DNA of 64,000 nt. It comes from Croceibacterium aestuarii. Lineage in GTDB: Bacteria > Pseudomonadota > Alphaproteobacteria > Sphingomonadales > Sphingomonadaceae. Below, in pieces: positions 10,856 through 19,069 of this stretch. Position 1 is the stretch's first letter, and every line of letters starts with the position of its first letter. Below the pieces are notes generated by a model that was not told the DNA's origin, ran no database searches, and saw only the letters and a program-made list of their open reading frames with translations. Location: assembly GCF_030657335.1 (NCBI RefSeq), contig NZ_CP131039.1, forward strand, positions 2,000,501-2,064,500. Reading direction: 5' to 3'. Both the position numbers and the translations under genes were made by a program.

Positions 10856-10884
10856 TTGACTCGGCCTGCCAGCCCCCCTAATGG
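10856..10884 (+). promoter_or_regulatory. Candidate sigma-70 promoter of the ATP synthase F0 operon
   Basis: TTGACT at 10856-10861 and TAATGG at 10879-10884 are separated by exactly 17 bases. Transcription would begin near 10891. That lies after an ATG at 10881, which therefore cannot start atpI, and so favours the GTG at 10959. Confidence 0.5.
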
Positions 10885-10958
10885 CGGCGCGTCGTCGGCC
10901 GGGGACCTCTCTGGCCGCGAATTTCATTGCAACCCCTGCGCGAGGCACCAGCTTCATC

Positions 10959-11270
10959 GTGGCCAACGATCCCGACAACGCACCCATCGGCGAAGATCCG
11001 CAGATCGATTCGCTTGAAGATCGCATTGCCGCCGCGCGCACCGCGGAAGACGCACGCGTGGCGAAGGAGCATGGCACCGCCGGCACCGGCCAGAACATCG
11101 GCATGCAGGTGATCTCGACCATGGTGGGGTATCCGCTCGGCGGAATCCTCATCGGCTTGGTGCTCGACAATGTTCTCGGCACCCTGCCGTGGCTTACCAT
11201 CGTGCTCATGTTCCTCGCATTCGCCGGCGCGTGCATTCACGTCGTGCGGATGAACAAGAATAGCCAATAG
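10959..11270 (+). CDS. atpI: AtpI-like F0 assembly protein
   Basis: The product is about 103 residues. A charged N-terminal part (IGEDPQIDSLEDRIAAAR) is followed by two membrane helices (residues about 50-70 and 75-95). This is the AtpI family found at the head of F0 operons, thought to help assembly of the c-ring or Mg2+ supply. A GTG start at 10959 is preferred because the resulting start VANDPDN resembles related AtpI proteins and because the likely -10 box overlaps the earlier ATG at 10881. The Shine-Dalgarno match is poor. atpB follows 27 bases downstream. Confidence 0.82.
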   Translation: MANDPDNAPIGEDPQIDSLEDRIAAARTAEDARVAKEHGTAGTGQNIGMQVISTMVGYPLGGILIGLVLDNVLGTLPWLTIVLMFLAFAGACIHVVRMNKNSQ

Positions 11271-11297
11271 GCGCAGACGGACAGGGAAGACGAAGCA

Positions 11298-12077
11298 GTG
11301 GCAGGCCCCGCCAAGATCGATCCGATGCACCAGTTCCAGATCCAGTCGCTCGGCGGCGGGAACCTGGAAGCGTCGCCATTCGTGTTCACCAATTCCGCGC
11401 TGTGGATGCTCATCGTCCTCGGCGTGATCGTGGTCTTCATGTGGGGCGGAACCAAGCGCCAGCTGGTCCCCGGCCGCTGGCAGGCGGCGGTCGAGATGCT
11501 GACGGGCTTTCTCGACAACGTGACCCGGCAGTCGATCGGGTCCGAAGGGCGCAAGTACTTGCCGTGGGTGTTCACCGCCTTCGTCTTCATCCTCGCCGCG
11601 AATTGGATCGGCGCCATGCCCTTCGGCATTGTCCCCGGCGCGCATCCCTTCACCGTGACCAGCCAGTTCACCGTGACCGGCACGATGTCGATCATCAGCT
11701 TCGCCATCGTCCTGGGCGTCGGTTTCTGGAAGCATGGGCTGCACTTCTTCAGCCTGTTCGTGCCCAAGGGCACGCCGTTCATCCTGACCCTGCTGATCGC
11801 GCCGATCGAGTTCGTCTCGTTCATGGTGCGTCCGTTCAGCCTCGGGCTGCGGCCGTTCATCGCCATGTTCGCCGGCCACATCCTGCTCGAGGTGTTCGGC
11901 AACTTCGTGGTGCAGGGGCTCAACGCCGGCGGGCCGATGGGCTATGGCATTTCGGTCCTCGCCTTCCTGTTCGTCGCCTTCGTTAGCGCTCTCGAGCTGC
12001 TGGTGGGCGCGATCCAGGCCTTCGTGTTCGCCCTTCTGACCGCGCTCTACATTAACGATGCGGTCAATCTTCACTAG
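11298..12077 (+). CDS. atpB: ATP synthase F0 subunit a
   Basis: This 259-residue multi-spanning membrane protein forms the proton half-channels against the c-ring. Family landmarks are NWIGAMPFGIVPGAHPFT and the helix RPFSLGLRPFIAMFAGH, whose second Arg aligns with the essential Arg210 of E. coli. In most family members this helix reads LRLFxNM. Here a Pro follows the Arg, and Ala stands where Asn is usual. The start is GTG with AGGGAAG upstream. It lies in the order atpI-atpB-atpE-b'-b, the usual alphaproteobacterial F0 operon, separate from the F1 genes. Confidence 0.95.
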   Translation: MAGPAKIDPMHQFQIQSLGGGNLEASPFVFTNSALWMLIVLGVIVVFMWGGTKRQLVPGRWQAAVEMLTGFLDNVTRQSIGSEGRKYLPWVFTAFVFILAANWIGAMPFGIVPGAHPFTVTSQFTVTGTMSIISFAIVLGVGFWKHGLHFFSLFVPKGTPFILTLLIAPIEFVSFMVRPFSLGLRPFIAMFAGHILLEVFGNFVVQGLNAGGPMGYGISVLAFLFVAFVSALELLVGAIQAFVFALLTALYINDAVNLH

Positions 12078-12110
12078 TCATTCAACGATTTATCCAACGG
12101 AGTTAGTAAA

Positions 12111-12338
12111 ATGGAACTCGCTTCTGCTCAGGTTATCGGTGCCGGCATCGCGGCGATCGGCGTCGGTGCCGCCGCCGCCGGTGTGGGCTTCGTGTTCGGT
12201 TCGTTCCTTCAGGGCGCGCTGCGCAACCCGGCCGCGGCCGGCAGCCAGACGGGCACCCTGTACATCGGCTTCGCCGCCGCCGAACTGCTCGGCCTGATGG
12301 CGTTCGCCGTCGCGATGATCATCCTCTACGCGCGCTGA
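12111..12338 (+). CDS. atpE: ATP synthase F0 subunit c
   Basis: The 75-residue proteolipid has two membrane helices. The first carries the Gly/Ala-rich packing motif (GAGIAAIGVGAAAAGVG) and the polar loop RNPAA follows. The second carries the proton-binding carboxylate as Glu in FAAAELLGLMAF. Length and motif order are those of a standard proton-type c subunit, which forms the rotating ring. It sits between subunits a and b' in the F0 operon. Confidence 0.97.
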   Translation: MELASAQVIGAGIAAIGVGAAAAGVGFVFGSFLQGALRNPAAAGSQTGTLYIGFAAAELLGLMAFAVAMIILYAR

Positions 12339-12403
12339 TCCAGCCAGCCCGGCGGTAAGCGCCGCCGGGTCCTGACCGCGGATTTTCGTGTAAAGGCCAT
12401 CCG

Positions 12404-12898
12404 ATGCCCCAACTAGCGCAACTTGCCCTCGTCTATCAGTCGCAGTGGTTCTGGCTGCTGCTCGTGCTTGGCGTGATCTACTTCTTCGTCGGCCGCGGGA
12501 TCGTCCCCAAGGTCGAGGAGACGGTAGATCAGCGCGACGCGCGGATCCAAGCCGATCTTGCCGAGGCCGAGCGTCTGCGCGAGGAAGCCGACCGGGCCGA
12601 AGAGGCCTGGCGCGCGACGATCAACGAGGCGCATGCCGAAGCTCAGGCGGTGACCGCCAGGGCGAAGGAAGACGCAGGCAAGGATGCCGCCAAGCGCGTC
12701 GCGGCCGCGGACAAGCGCCTCGCCAAGAAGCTCGACGAAGCTGCCGGGGATCTCGACGAGGCGCGCCGCGCGGCGCTCACCGAAATCGAGGCCATGGCGG
12801 CCGAGGCGACCCGCGAGATCGTCGCAAAACTGACCGGTTCGAAGGTGGACGAAACCACCGCCCGATCCGCCGTTGCGGAGGCCCTGAGCCGTGCTTGA
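12404..12898 (+). CDS. atpG: ATP synthase F0 subunit b'
   Basis: This 164-residue protein has one N-terminal membrane helix (WFWLLLVLGVIYFFVG) followed by a long Ala/Glu/Arg-rich coiled coil. It is the first of two b-type stalk subunits. Alphaproteobacteria carry b' and b as separate genes that form a heterodimeric peripheral stalk. Its last eight bases overlap the GTG start of the next gene, consistent with coupled synthesis in equal amounts. It is called b' because it is the first of the pair after atpE and has the shorter N-terminus. Confidence 0.9.
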   Translation: MPQLAQLALVYQSQWFWLLLVLGVIYFFVGRGIVPKVEETVDQRDARIQADLAEAERLREEADRAEEAWRATINEAHAEAQAVTARAKEDAGKDAAKRVAAADKRLAKKLDEAAGDLDEARRAALTEIEAMAAEATREIVAKLTGSKVDETTARSAVAEALSRA

Positions 12899-13433
12899 GT
12901 TGTTTGCTGCCGCCGCGGGACACGGTGTCGAGGAGCATGCCGAGGCGACCGCCTTCGGCGTCTCCTGGCTGACCCCCGGCGCCTTCGTGGCGCTGGCCAT
13001 GTTGTTCGTCTTCGCCATAGCTCTCTGGAAGGGCGTGCCGGGACTGATCGCCGGCATTCTCGACAGCCGCATCGCCGGCATTCGCACGCAGCTCGACGAA
13101 GCCAAGGCGCTGCGCGACGAGGCGGAAAAGCTGCGCGACAGCTACGCGAAGAAGACGGCCGAGGCCGAGAAGGACATCGCCGTGCTGCGCGCCGGTGCCG
13201 AAAAACAGGCCGAGGAAATCGTCGAGAAGGCGAAGGCCGATGCCACCGCGCTGATCGAGCGCCACAAGGCGCTGGCCGAGGAAAAGATCGCTTCTGCAGA
13301 ACGCAGCGCAGTCGAGGAACTGCGCGCCAAGGTCGCCGCTGCCGCTGCCGAAGCGGCCCGCGACCTGATCGCGGCCCGGCACGGGGAGGCGGAGGACCGC
13401 ACCCTGGCCGACGAGATCATCGCCAACATCTGA
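12891..13433 (+). CDS. atpF: ATP synthase F0 subunit b
   Basis: The 180-residue protein has a membrane helix (PGAFVALAMLFVFAIALW) and then an extended coiled coil (AKALRDEAEKLRDSYAKKTA and onward), as in subunit b of the peripheral stalk. The GTG start overlaps the b' gene by eight bases. It is the last gene of the F0 operon. No F1 gene follows, as is usual in alphaproteobacteria. Confidence 0.93.
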   Translation: MLELFAAAAGHGVEEHAEATAFGVSWLTPGAFVALAMLFVFAIALWKGVPGLIAGILDSRIAGIRTQLDEAKALRDEAEKLRDSYAKKTAEAEKDIAVLRAGAEKQAEEIVEKAKADATALIERHKALAEEKIASAERSAVEELRAKVAAAAAEAARDLIAARHGEAEDRTLADEIIANI

Positions 13434-13493
13434 CTTTTTCGGAACGCAGACGCGGGGCCGCGCGCTTCCCCGGTGTAAACCGAGGAGAAGCAC

Positions 13494-14102
13494 GTGGCCC
13501 TTTCCGCAATAGCTATCAATTGCACGCTCAAGTCGAGCGGCGACAACGCCAGTTCCACCGACGCGATGATCGGCGTCCTGCAGACCGAGTTCGCCCGCCA
13601 CGAGGTTGAGATCGCCGAAGTGCTGCGCATGGCCGACTACACCATCAAACCCGGCGTGACCTCGGACGAAGGCGAGGGCGACGACTGGCCCGCCCTGCGC
13701 GAGAAGATCCTGGCGCACGACATTCTGATCTTCGGCACACCCGTGTGGCTCGGCCAGATCAGTTCCATCGCCAAGCGCGTGCTCGAGCGAATGGATGCTT
13801 TCCTCGGTGAAACCGACGACAAGGGCCGCATGCCGCCGTTCGGCAAGGTCGCGGTCGCCGCGGTGGTCGGCAACGAGGATGGCGCGCACAACTGCTCGGC
13901 GCAGCTTTACCAGGCTTTGAACGACCTCGGTTGGACAATCCCGGCCAACGCGATCAGCTACTGGGTGGGCGAGGCGATGCACTCGACCGACTTCAAGGAG
14001 CTCGATCAGACTCCGAAGAAGGTCAGTCAGACCGCCAAGATGCTGGCGAGCAACGCCGTTCACCTGGCAGGGCTGCTCAAGGACAAGCCTTACCCCGGAT
14101 GA
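13494..14102 (+). CDS. Flavodoxin-fold NAD(P)H-dependent oxidoreductase
   Basis: The 202-residue product begins with a beta strand leading to the phosphate-binding loop SSGDNASS and includes FGTPVWLGQISS, both usual in NADPH-dependent FMN reductase/WrbA-like flavodoxin folds. It is predicted to be cytosolic and to bind FMN. The substrate cannot be read from the sequence. The start is GTG with GAGGAG seven bases upstream. The next gene, also a nucleotide-binding redox protein, follows 90 bases downstream on the same strand. Confidence 0.8.
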   Translation: MALSAIAINCTLKSSGDNASSTDAMIGVLQTEFARHEVEIAEVLRMADYTIKPGVTSDEGEGDDWPALREKILAHDILIFGTPVWLGQISSIAKRVLERMDAFLGETDDKGRMPPFGKVAVAAVVGNEDGAHNCSAQLYQALNDLGWTIPANAISYWVGEAMHSTDFKELDQTPKKVSQTAKMLASNAVHLAGLLKDKPYPG

Positions 14103-14192
14103 AGCTTGCCCCTGCCCCTTGGTCGGGCGGGGTCTCCGGTCTATGCAGCGCTCGAAGCCCGTGAGGCACGGGCGGGAAAAAGGAGAGCAGCG

Positions 14193-14810
14193 ATGAAGGT
14201 GGCGGTACTCGGAGCGAGCGGCAAGGGCGGTTCGGAAATCACCAAGGAACTCGTTTCGCGTGGGCACGAGGTGATTGCGATCGGGCGCAACGCGGAGACG
14301 CTTCCGAGCGGCGACCATATCGAACAGCGACCGGGCGATGCCTCCGATGCCGCCGCGCTGCCCGGCCTGATCGACGGGGCGGATGCGGTGATCAGCGCGC
14401 TGCATTTCGACGTCCCGGCCGCGACCCTGCTGAGTGCGGTCAAGAAGGCAGGTATCGACCGCCTGCTGGTGATGGGCGGGGCGGCGAGCCTGACCAACCC
14501 CGATGGCGTGCGGGTGTTCGATTCCGAGGGTTTCCCCGAATTCCTCAAGCCCATCGTCAAGCCGGGGATCGATTTCCTCGACGATCTCAAGAAAGAGGAC
14601 GAGGTCGAGTGGACCTTCTTCTCCCCGGCGATGACCATCTTCGTCGGCGACCGCAAGGGCCCGGGCAGCTTCCGGCTCGGCAAGGACGACTTGGTGGTCG
14701 ACGAGGCCGGCGAGAGCAAGATCAGCTATGCCGACTATGCCATCGCCATGGTCGACGAGCTGGAACAGGGCAATTCCATCCGCAGCCGCTTTACCGTCGG
14801 CTACAAGTAG
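14193..14810 (+). CDS. NAD(P)-binding Rossmann protein (NmrA/biliverdin reductase B-like)
   Basis: The 205-residue protein starts MKVAVLGASGKGGSEI, a classical Rossmann dinucleotide-binding loop of the GxxGxxG type found in atypical short-chain dehydrogenases. The second strand ends IAIGRN, favouring NADPH. These proteins act as NADPH sensors or reductases, and the substrate is unknown. An earlier in-frame start at 14106 exists, but AGGAG lies eight bases upstream of 14193, and the fold begins there. The gene is convergent with gloB, six bases away. Confidence 0.82.
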   Translation: MKVAVLGASGKGGSEITKELVSRGHEVIAIGRNAETLPSGDHIEQRPGDASDAAALPGLIDGADAVISALHFDVPAATLLSAVKKAGIDRLLVMGGAASLTNPDGVRVFDSEGFPEFLKPIVKPGIDFLDDLKKEDEVEWTFFSPAMTIFVGDRKGPGSFRLGKDDLVVDEAGESKISYADYAIAMVDELEQGNSIRSRFTVGYK

Positions 14811-14816
14811 GCCGGA

Positions 14817-15575
14817 TCAGAACGAATCCTTCGCCGCCCTGATTGCGGCGAAGGTTTCGGGCGGCGAGGAGCCTCCCCAACGCGCCCGCATTTCGGGCGT
14901 ATCGGCGCGCAGGAAGGGATTGGTCGCCAGCTCGCGCGCGAGCTGCATCGGCACCGTCGGCTCACCCGCGGCGCGCTTGCGGTCGATTTCGGCAGCATAG
15001 TCCTGCAAGGCGGTGTTGTCCGGGTCCGCGTGGAGCGCGAATCTGGCGTTGGCCTGGGTGTATTCGTGGGCGCAGTAGAGCGTCGTCTGCGGCGGCAGAG
15101 CCTTGAGGCGCGAGAGGCTGTCCCAGAATTGCGGCGCGGTGCCTTCGAACATGCGGCCGCAGCCAAGCGCGAACAACGCATCGCCGACGAAGGCGATCTG
15201 CGCTTCGGGCAGGTGAAAGGCGATGTGGCCCATCGTGTGCCCGCCGACGTCGACGACTTGCGCCGTCCACTCCCCGATCCGCACCGTGTCGCCGCCCTTC
15301 ACCTGCCGGTCGACAGCGGCGATCTTCGGCGCGTCGACCGCCGGGGCGACGATCTCGCATCCCGTCGCGGCCTTGATCGCTGCGTTGCCGCCGGCGTGAT
15401 CGGGATGCCAGTGGGTGTTCCAGATCGCCGTGATCCGCCAGCCCCTGGTTTCGGCCTCGCGCAAGTACGCCTCGGCATCGGGGGTATCGATGCACACCGT
15501 CTCGCCGCTCGCCGGATCGTGCAGGAGGTAGCCGTAGTTGTCGCTCAGGCAGGGGAACTGGTGGACTTGCAGCAT
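14817..15575 (-). CDS. gloB: Hydroxyacylglutathione hydrolase (glyoxalase II)
   Basis: This 252-residue metallo-beta-lactamase-fold protein has the binuclear metal motif THWHPDHAGG, further ligands in GGHTMGH and VGDALF, and the C-terminal AHEYTQANARF that binds glutathione in glyoxalase II. It hydrolyses S-lactoylglutathione to lactate and glutathione, completing methylglyoxal detoxification in the cytosol. It lies downstream of rpsA on the same strand but beyond a strong hairpin terminator, so it should have its own promoter. Confidence 0.94.
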   Translation of the reverse strand: MLQVHQFPCLSDNYGYLLHDPASGETVCIDTPDAEAYLREAETRGWRITAIWNTHWHPDHAGGNAAIKAATGCEIVAPAVDAPKIAAVDRQVKGGDTVRIGEWTAQVVDVGGHTMGHIAFHLPEAQIAFVGDALFALGCGRMFEGTAPQFWDSLSRLKALPPQTTLYCAHEYTQANARFALHADPDNTALQDYAAEIDRKRAAGEPTVPMQLARELATNPFLRADTPEMRARWGGSSPPETFAAIRAAKDSF

Positions 15576-15610
15576 CGAGTCGGGATGTAGGCCCGCCAGG
15601 CCCTGTAGGA

Positions 15611-15644
15611 AAGGCCCGCCTGCTCTGCCGAGCGGGCGGGCCTT
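15611..15644 (-). terminator. Strong hairpin terminator downstream of rpsA
   Basis: Arms AAGGCCCGCC (15611-15620) and GGCGGGCCTT (15635-15644) are perfectly complementary, and the inner GCTC/GAGC pairs extend the stem over a TGCC loop. On the minus strand the stem ends in TTTCC. It separates rpsA from gloB. Confidence 0.7.
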
Positions 15645-15653
15645 CCTTCATTT

Positions 15654-15735
15654 CGTCATCCCAGCGGAAGCTGGGATCGCTGTGGGTAGGCGCCGAGCGA
15701 GCGGCAAGCGGCCCCAGCTTTCGCTGGGGCGACGC
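15654..15735. repeat. REP-like element with two palindromes
   Basis: ATCCCAGC-GGAA-GCTGGGAT at 15658-15677 and GCCCCAGC-TTTC-GCTGGGGC at 15711-15730 are two related palindromes about 50 bases apart, preceded by TTCGTC. The arrangement is that of a paired repetitive extragenic palindrome between rpsA and its terminator. Copy number outside the window is not known. Confidence 0.6.
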
Positions 15736-15739
15736 GCGA

Positions 15740-17449
15740 TTACTCGCTCTTGCCCTTCAGCGCTTCGCCGAGAATGTCGCCGAGGCTGGCGCCCGAGTCC
15801 GAAGACCCGAACTGCGCAACGGCTTCCTTCTCCTCGGAAATCTGGCGCGCCTTGATCGAGAAGTTCGGCTTCTTCGAGCGGTCGAACCCGGTGACCATGG
15901 CGTCGACCTTGGCGCCGGGCTGGAACCGGTCGGGACGCTGCTCGTCGCGGTCGCGGCCGAGGTCGCTGCGCTTGATGAAGCCCGTCGCACCGTCGTCGCC
16001 GGCCTGGACTTCGAGGCCGCCGTCGCGCACTTCGAGCACGGTGACGGTGACCACGTCGCCCTTCTTGAGGCCGCCTGCCGAGGCGGCGGCGCCGGCGGCC
16101 GGCGCGCCCTTCTCGAGCTGCTTCATGCCGAGGCTGATGCGCTCCTTGTCGACATCGACGTCGAGAACGACCGCTTCGACCTGCTCGCCCTTGCGGTGCA
16201 GCGCCAGCGCGTCCTCGCCGGAGATGCCCCAGGCGATGTCGGACATGTGGACCATGCCGTCGACGTCGCCGGGCAGGCCGATGAACAGGCCGAACTCGGT
16301 GGCGTTCTTGACTTCGCCTTCGACCTTGCTGCCGACCGGGTGCGCGTCCGCGAACTCTTCCCACGGGTTGCGCTGGGCCTGCTTGAGGCCGAGCGAGATG
16401 CGGCGCTTCTCGGCATCCACTTCGAGCACCATCACTTCGACTTCCTGCGAAGTCGAGACGATCTTGCCCGGGTGGACGTTCTTCTTGGTCCAGCTCATCT
16501 CGGAGACGTGGACCAAGCCTTCGATGCCCGGTTCGAGCTCCACGAAGGCGCCGTATTCGGTGATGTTGGTGACCGTGCCGGTGACCTTGGCGCCGACCGG
16601 GTACTTCGCACCCACGCCGTCCCACGGATCGCTCTCCAGCTGCTTCATACCGAGGCTGATGCGCTGGGTGTCCTGGTTGATGCGGATGATCTGCACGGTG
16701 ACGGTGTCGCCGATGTTGATCACCTCGCTCGGGTGGTTGACCCGCTTGTAGCTCATGTCGGTGACGTGCAGCAGGCCATCGATGCCGCCGAGGTCGACGA
16801 AGGCGCCGTAGTCGGTGATGTTCTTGACCACGCCGTCGATCACCTGGCCCTCGGCCAGCTTGTCGATCAGTTCGCTGCGCTGCTCGGCGCGGGTCTCTTC
16901 GAGGACGGCGCGGCGCGACACGACGATATTGCCGCGGCGGCGGTCCATCTTGAGGATCTGGAACGGCTGCGGCATGTCCATCAGCGGGCCGACGTCGCGC
17001 ACCGGGCGGATGTCGACCTGGCTGCCGGGGAGGAAGGCCACGGCGCCATCGAGGTCGACGGTGAAGCCGCCCTTGACGCGGCCGAAGATGCGGCCTTCGA
17101 CACGCTTGCCTTCGCCGAATTCGCTTTCCAGCTTGTCCCAGGCGGCTTCGCGGCGGGCACGGTCACGGCTGAGCATCGCTTCGCCGTCGGCATTCTCGAC
17201 GCGGTCGACGAAGACTTCGACGTCGTCACCGACCTTGAGCGGCTCGTCGCCTTCGCCGCGGGCGAATTCGCGCAAGGAGACGCGGCCTTCGCTCTTCAGG
17301 CCGACGTCGATCAGCGCCATGCCGTTCTCGATGGCGGTGACGGTGCCGTGGACGACGCGGCCTTCGAAGCCCTCTTCGCCGGCGCCGCCGAGTTGTTCGT
17401 TGAGCATCGCCTCGAAATCGGCGCGTGTGGGGTTGGCAGTGGTTGCCAT
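15740..17449 (-). CDS. rpsA: 30S ribosomal protein S1
   Basis: The 569-residue protein contains six S1 RNA-binding repeats. Clear examples are KNITDYGAFVDLGGIDGLLH, TNITEYGAFVELEPGIEGLV and KNATEFGLFIGLPGDVDGMV. S1 binds mRNA leaders and brings them to the 30S subunit. The N-terminal ANPTRADFEAML is typical of alphaproteobacteria. The gene has a leader of about 190 bases after a likely promoter. It lies downstream of cmk, as often seen, but here two unrelated small genes stand between them. Confidence 0.98.
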   Translation of the reverse strand: MATTANPTRADFEAMLNEQLGGAGEEGFEGRVVHGTVTAIENGMALIDVGLKSEGRVSLREFARGEGDEPLKVGDDVEVFVDRVENADGEAMLSRDRARREAAWDKLESEFGEGKRVEGRIFGRVKGGFTVDLDGAVAFLPGSQVDIRPVRDVGPLMDMPQPFQILKMDRRRGNIVVSRRAVLEETRAEQRSELIDKLAEGQVIDGVVKNITDYGAFVDLGGIDGLLHVTDMSYKRVNHPSEVINIGDTVTVQIIRINQDTQRISLGMKQLESDPWDGVGAKYPVGAKVTGTVTNITEYGAFVELEPGIEGLVHVSEMSWTKKNVHPGKIVSTSQEVEVMVLEVDAEKRRISLGLKQAQRNPWEEFADAHPVGSKVEGEVKNATEFGLFIGLPGDVDGMVHMSDIAWGISGEDALALHRKGEQVEAVVLDVDVDKERISLGMKQLEKGAPAAGAAASAGGLKKGDVVTVTVLEVRDGGLEVQAGDDGATGFIKRSDLGRDRDEQRPDRFQPGAKVDAMVTGFDRSKKPNFSIKARQISEEKEAVAQFGSSDSGASLGDILGEALKGKSE

Positions 17450-17856
17450 GTGTTGGATGTTCCTACTTCGCGTTTTTTCCGGCCAGGCGGTTGTGTCCGC
17501 CGGTCTTGGTGGCCGAACTGCCCGTGCGGCCGAATGCCGGCACAGGCGTCTTCGGGACAGGGCCTTCTAATGCGGAGCGGCGCGCGGGGTCGCGCGTTCT
17601 CGCCGGCACATCGTCGGGAATTGTCCGTCGGACGGGCGCGCGCCTAAGCGAAAGCGGGCCGAAATGCAAGCGAAACCCGCCTTGCAGATGGACCGCGAAA
17701 GCGGGCGATAAAACCTGTGACTTTCGCCCCTGCCATCCGTAAATCGACGCAATGGCCGCAATCGATGTGACTTTCCGGCTGCCCGCGCCCTGATCGGAAA
17801 TTTCGCGTCCATTCCGTCTGGAATGCCACGCTGCCGCACCTGTAGGAAACCTCTTT
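17450..17856 (-). promoter_or_regulatory. Long rpsA upstream region with candidate promoter
   Basis: This 407-base stretch has no convincing gene. On the minus strand, TTGCAT (17664-17669) and TAGGCG (17641-17646) are separated by 17 bases and form a plausible promoter. That would leave about a 180-base leader before rpsA, long enough for S1 autoregulation, although no structure could be assigned. The rest appears non-coding. Confidence 0.45.
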
Positions 17857-18162
17857 CTAGCGAACCACGACTTCGGCGCGCCAGACCAGCTTTTCGTGAT
17901 CGGTCAGCTCGACCTTCGCCCTGCCGGCCTTGACCGCGACGAGCCGCAACTTGTTGCCCGTTGTAAGGATGGCGGCAACGGCTTCGCTGTCGACCTTCGC
18001 CCAGTCGGCTTCGCGATCGAGATCGATGTCGAGCGTGTCGCCGCGGACCATCTCGTAATGCTGCTCGTCGACGAGAGCCGGGCCATAGCCCTGCGCGGTG
18101 GCGACATTCGGAGTGAGCGCGAGCGCTGCCAAGGGCAGCGCAACGCGTAGACGATAGGCCAC
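17857..18162 (-). CDS. Small exported protein resembling the pilus-secretin N-terminal domain
   Basis: The 101-residue product has a signal peptide ending near VATAQGY and a single beta-rich domain of about 75 residues. The pattern (MVRGDTLDIDLDREADWAKV, a Leu-rich middle strand, then AVKAGRAKVELTD) resembles the pilus-formation domain found at the N-terminus of CpaC/RcpA secretins, but here it stands alone. The start is GTG with AGGGA upstream. It lies between rpsA and a SYLF lipoprotein. Domain similarity was judged by eye and function is unknown. Confidence 0.6.
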   Translation of the reverse strand: MAYRLRVALPLAALALTPNVATAQGYGPALVDEQHYEMVRGDTLDIDLDREADWAKVDSEAVAAILTTGNKLRLVAVKAGRAKVELTDHEKLVWRAEVVVR

Positions 18163-18272
18163 GGAAAATTCGATCCCTGTTGCTCAAGTCCTTGCCGACC
18201 GGGTCTCGCCCGTCCGGCCCGGATTGGCAATGCCAGCGGCGCGATTAAGCGCGGATGTATGACGCACTGGAA

Positions 18273-18294
18273 CCGGGGCCCCGCAGGGCCCCGG
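18273..18294 (-). terminator. Hairpin downstream of the SYLF lipoprotein gene
   Basis: CCGGGGCCC (18273-18281) and GGGCCCCGG (18286-18294) are perfect arms around CGCA. It lies about 55 bases beyond the lipoprotein stop on the minus strand. Only TT follows on that strand, so it may be an attenuating or protective hairpin rather than a full terminator. Confidence 0.4.
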
Positions 18295-18348
18295 CCGCGC
18301 ACCCGGAACCAAGGGGGGGCTCCGTCCGGGCATCGCTATTTTGCCTGG

Positions 18349-18975
18349 TTAGCTGGTCGTCGACGACTCCATCGACGACGACATCGCACCGGTATCGCTC
18401 GATCCGGCAATCTCGTCGGTCCGCCAGATCTTCATGGCGTTGACGCTCGCGTCGGCCATCAGGCCCGCCGAATTGAAGACGTAAAGCGTCGGCTTGTCGC
18501 TCTGCGCCTGCGCCGTTGCGCCGGCCTGCGCGATGGTCAGGTCCGAGCCCGCGCCGACGGTCCACTCGCCATCGTTCTGGTACTGCTGCAGCTGATCGGC
18601 GTTGTGCATCTGGAAGACGTAGGACGCCGCGTCGACGCCGGCCTGCAGGCCGACGCTGCCTTCGCCCATTCGATAGTAGTTCACGATCTGGCCATTCCTG
18701 ACCAGCGCTCCGTCGCCGCCGCCGCCACCGACGCCAAGCGCAACCGAGGTCACGTCCGGAAATACGAAGTATCCGGCCGGAGAGCCTTCACCACAGGTCG
18801 GCTCGACCTGCTTGCAGGTTTCGAGTGCAGCCATGATCTTGCTGTCGAGTTCGGGATTGGCGGACGCGGTGGCCGTCGAGTTGGCCTCTGTATCGGCGGT
18901 GTTCGTGTCCTGTGCGGGCTCCTGGCCGCAGGCCGCAAGCGTGCCGGCGAGGAGAAATACTGCAAAGCGCTTCAT
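18349..18975 (-). CDS. SYLF (Ysc84-like) domain lipoprotein
   Basis: This 208-residue protein starts with a lipoprotein signal whose lipobox ends LAACGQ. An Asn/Thr/Ala-rich linker follows, and then a SYLF domain. Family landmarks are YFVFPDVTSVALGVGGGGG, GQIVNYYRMGEGSVGLQAG and the final LYVFNSAGLMADASVNAMK. SYLF proteins bind lipids, and in bacteria they are often secreted or outer-membrane proteins of unclear role. The start at 18975 is chosen because it opens the signal sequence; the frame is open further upstream. It sits between cmk and rpsA, a pair that is usually adjacent. Confidence 0.85.
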   Translation of the reverse strand: MKRFAVFLLAGTLAACGQEPAQDTNTADTEANSTATASANPELDSKIMAALETCKQVEPTCGEGSPAGYFVFPDVTSVALGVGGGGGDGALVRNGQIVNYYRMGEGSVGLQAGVDAASYVFQMHNADQLQQYQNDGEWTVGAGSDLTIAQAGATAQAQSDKPTLYVFNSAGLMADASVNAMKIWRTDEIAGSSDTGAMSSSMESSTTS

Positions 18976-19069
18976 GACAATGACCCTGTTTCTGCAATTA
19001 AAGTAACGGGCGGATGCCTGTGCTAACGAGGCATGCGGGCCATAGTTCCGCCACAAATGGTCAAAGTTT

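Noticed and set aside
10881-10958. Earlier ATG start for atpI
   Set aside because: It overlaps the likely -10 box and gives an N-terminus unlike the family.
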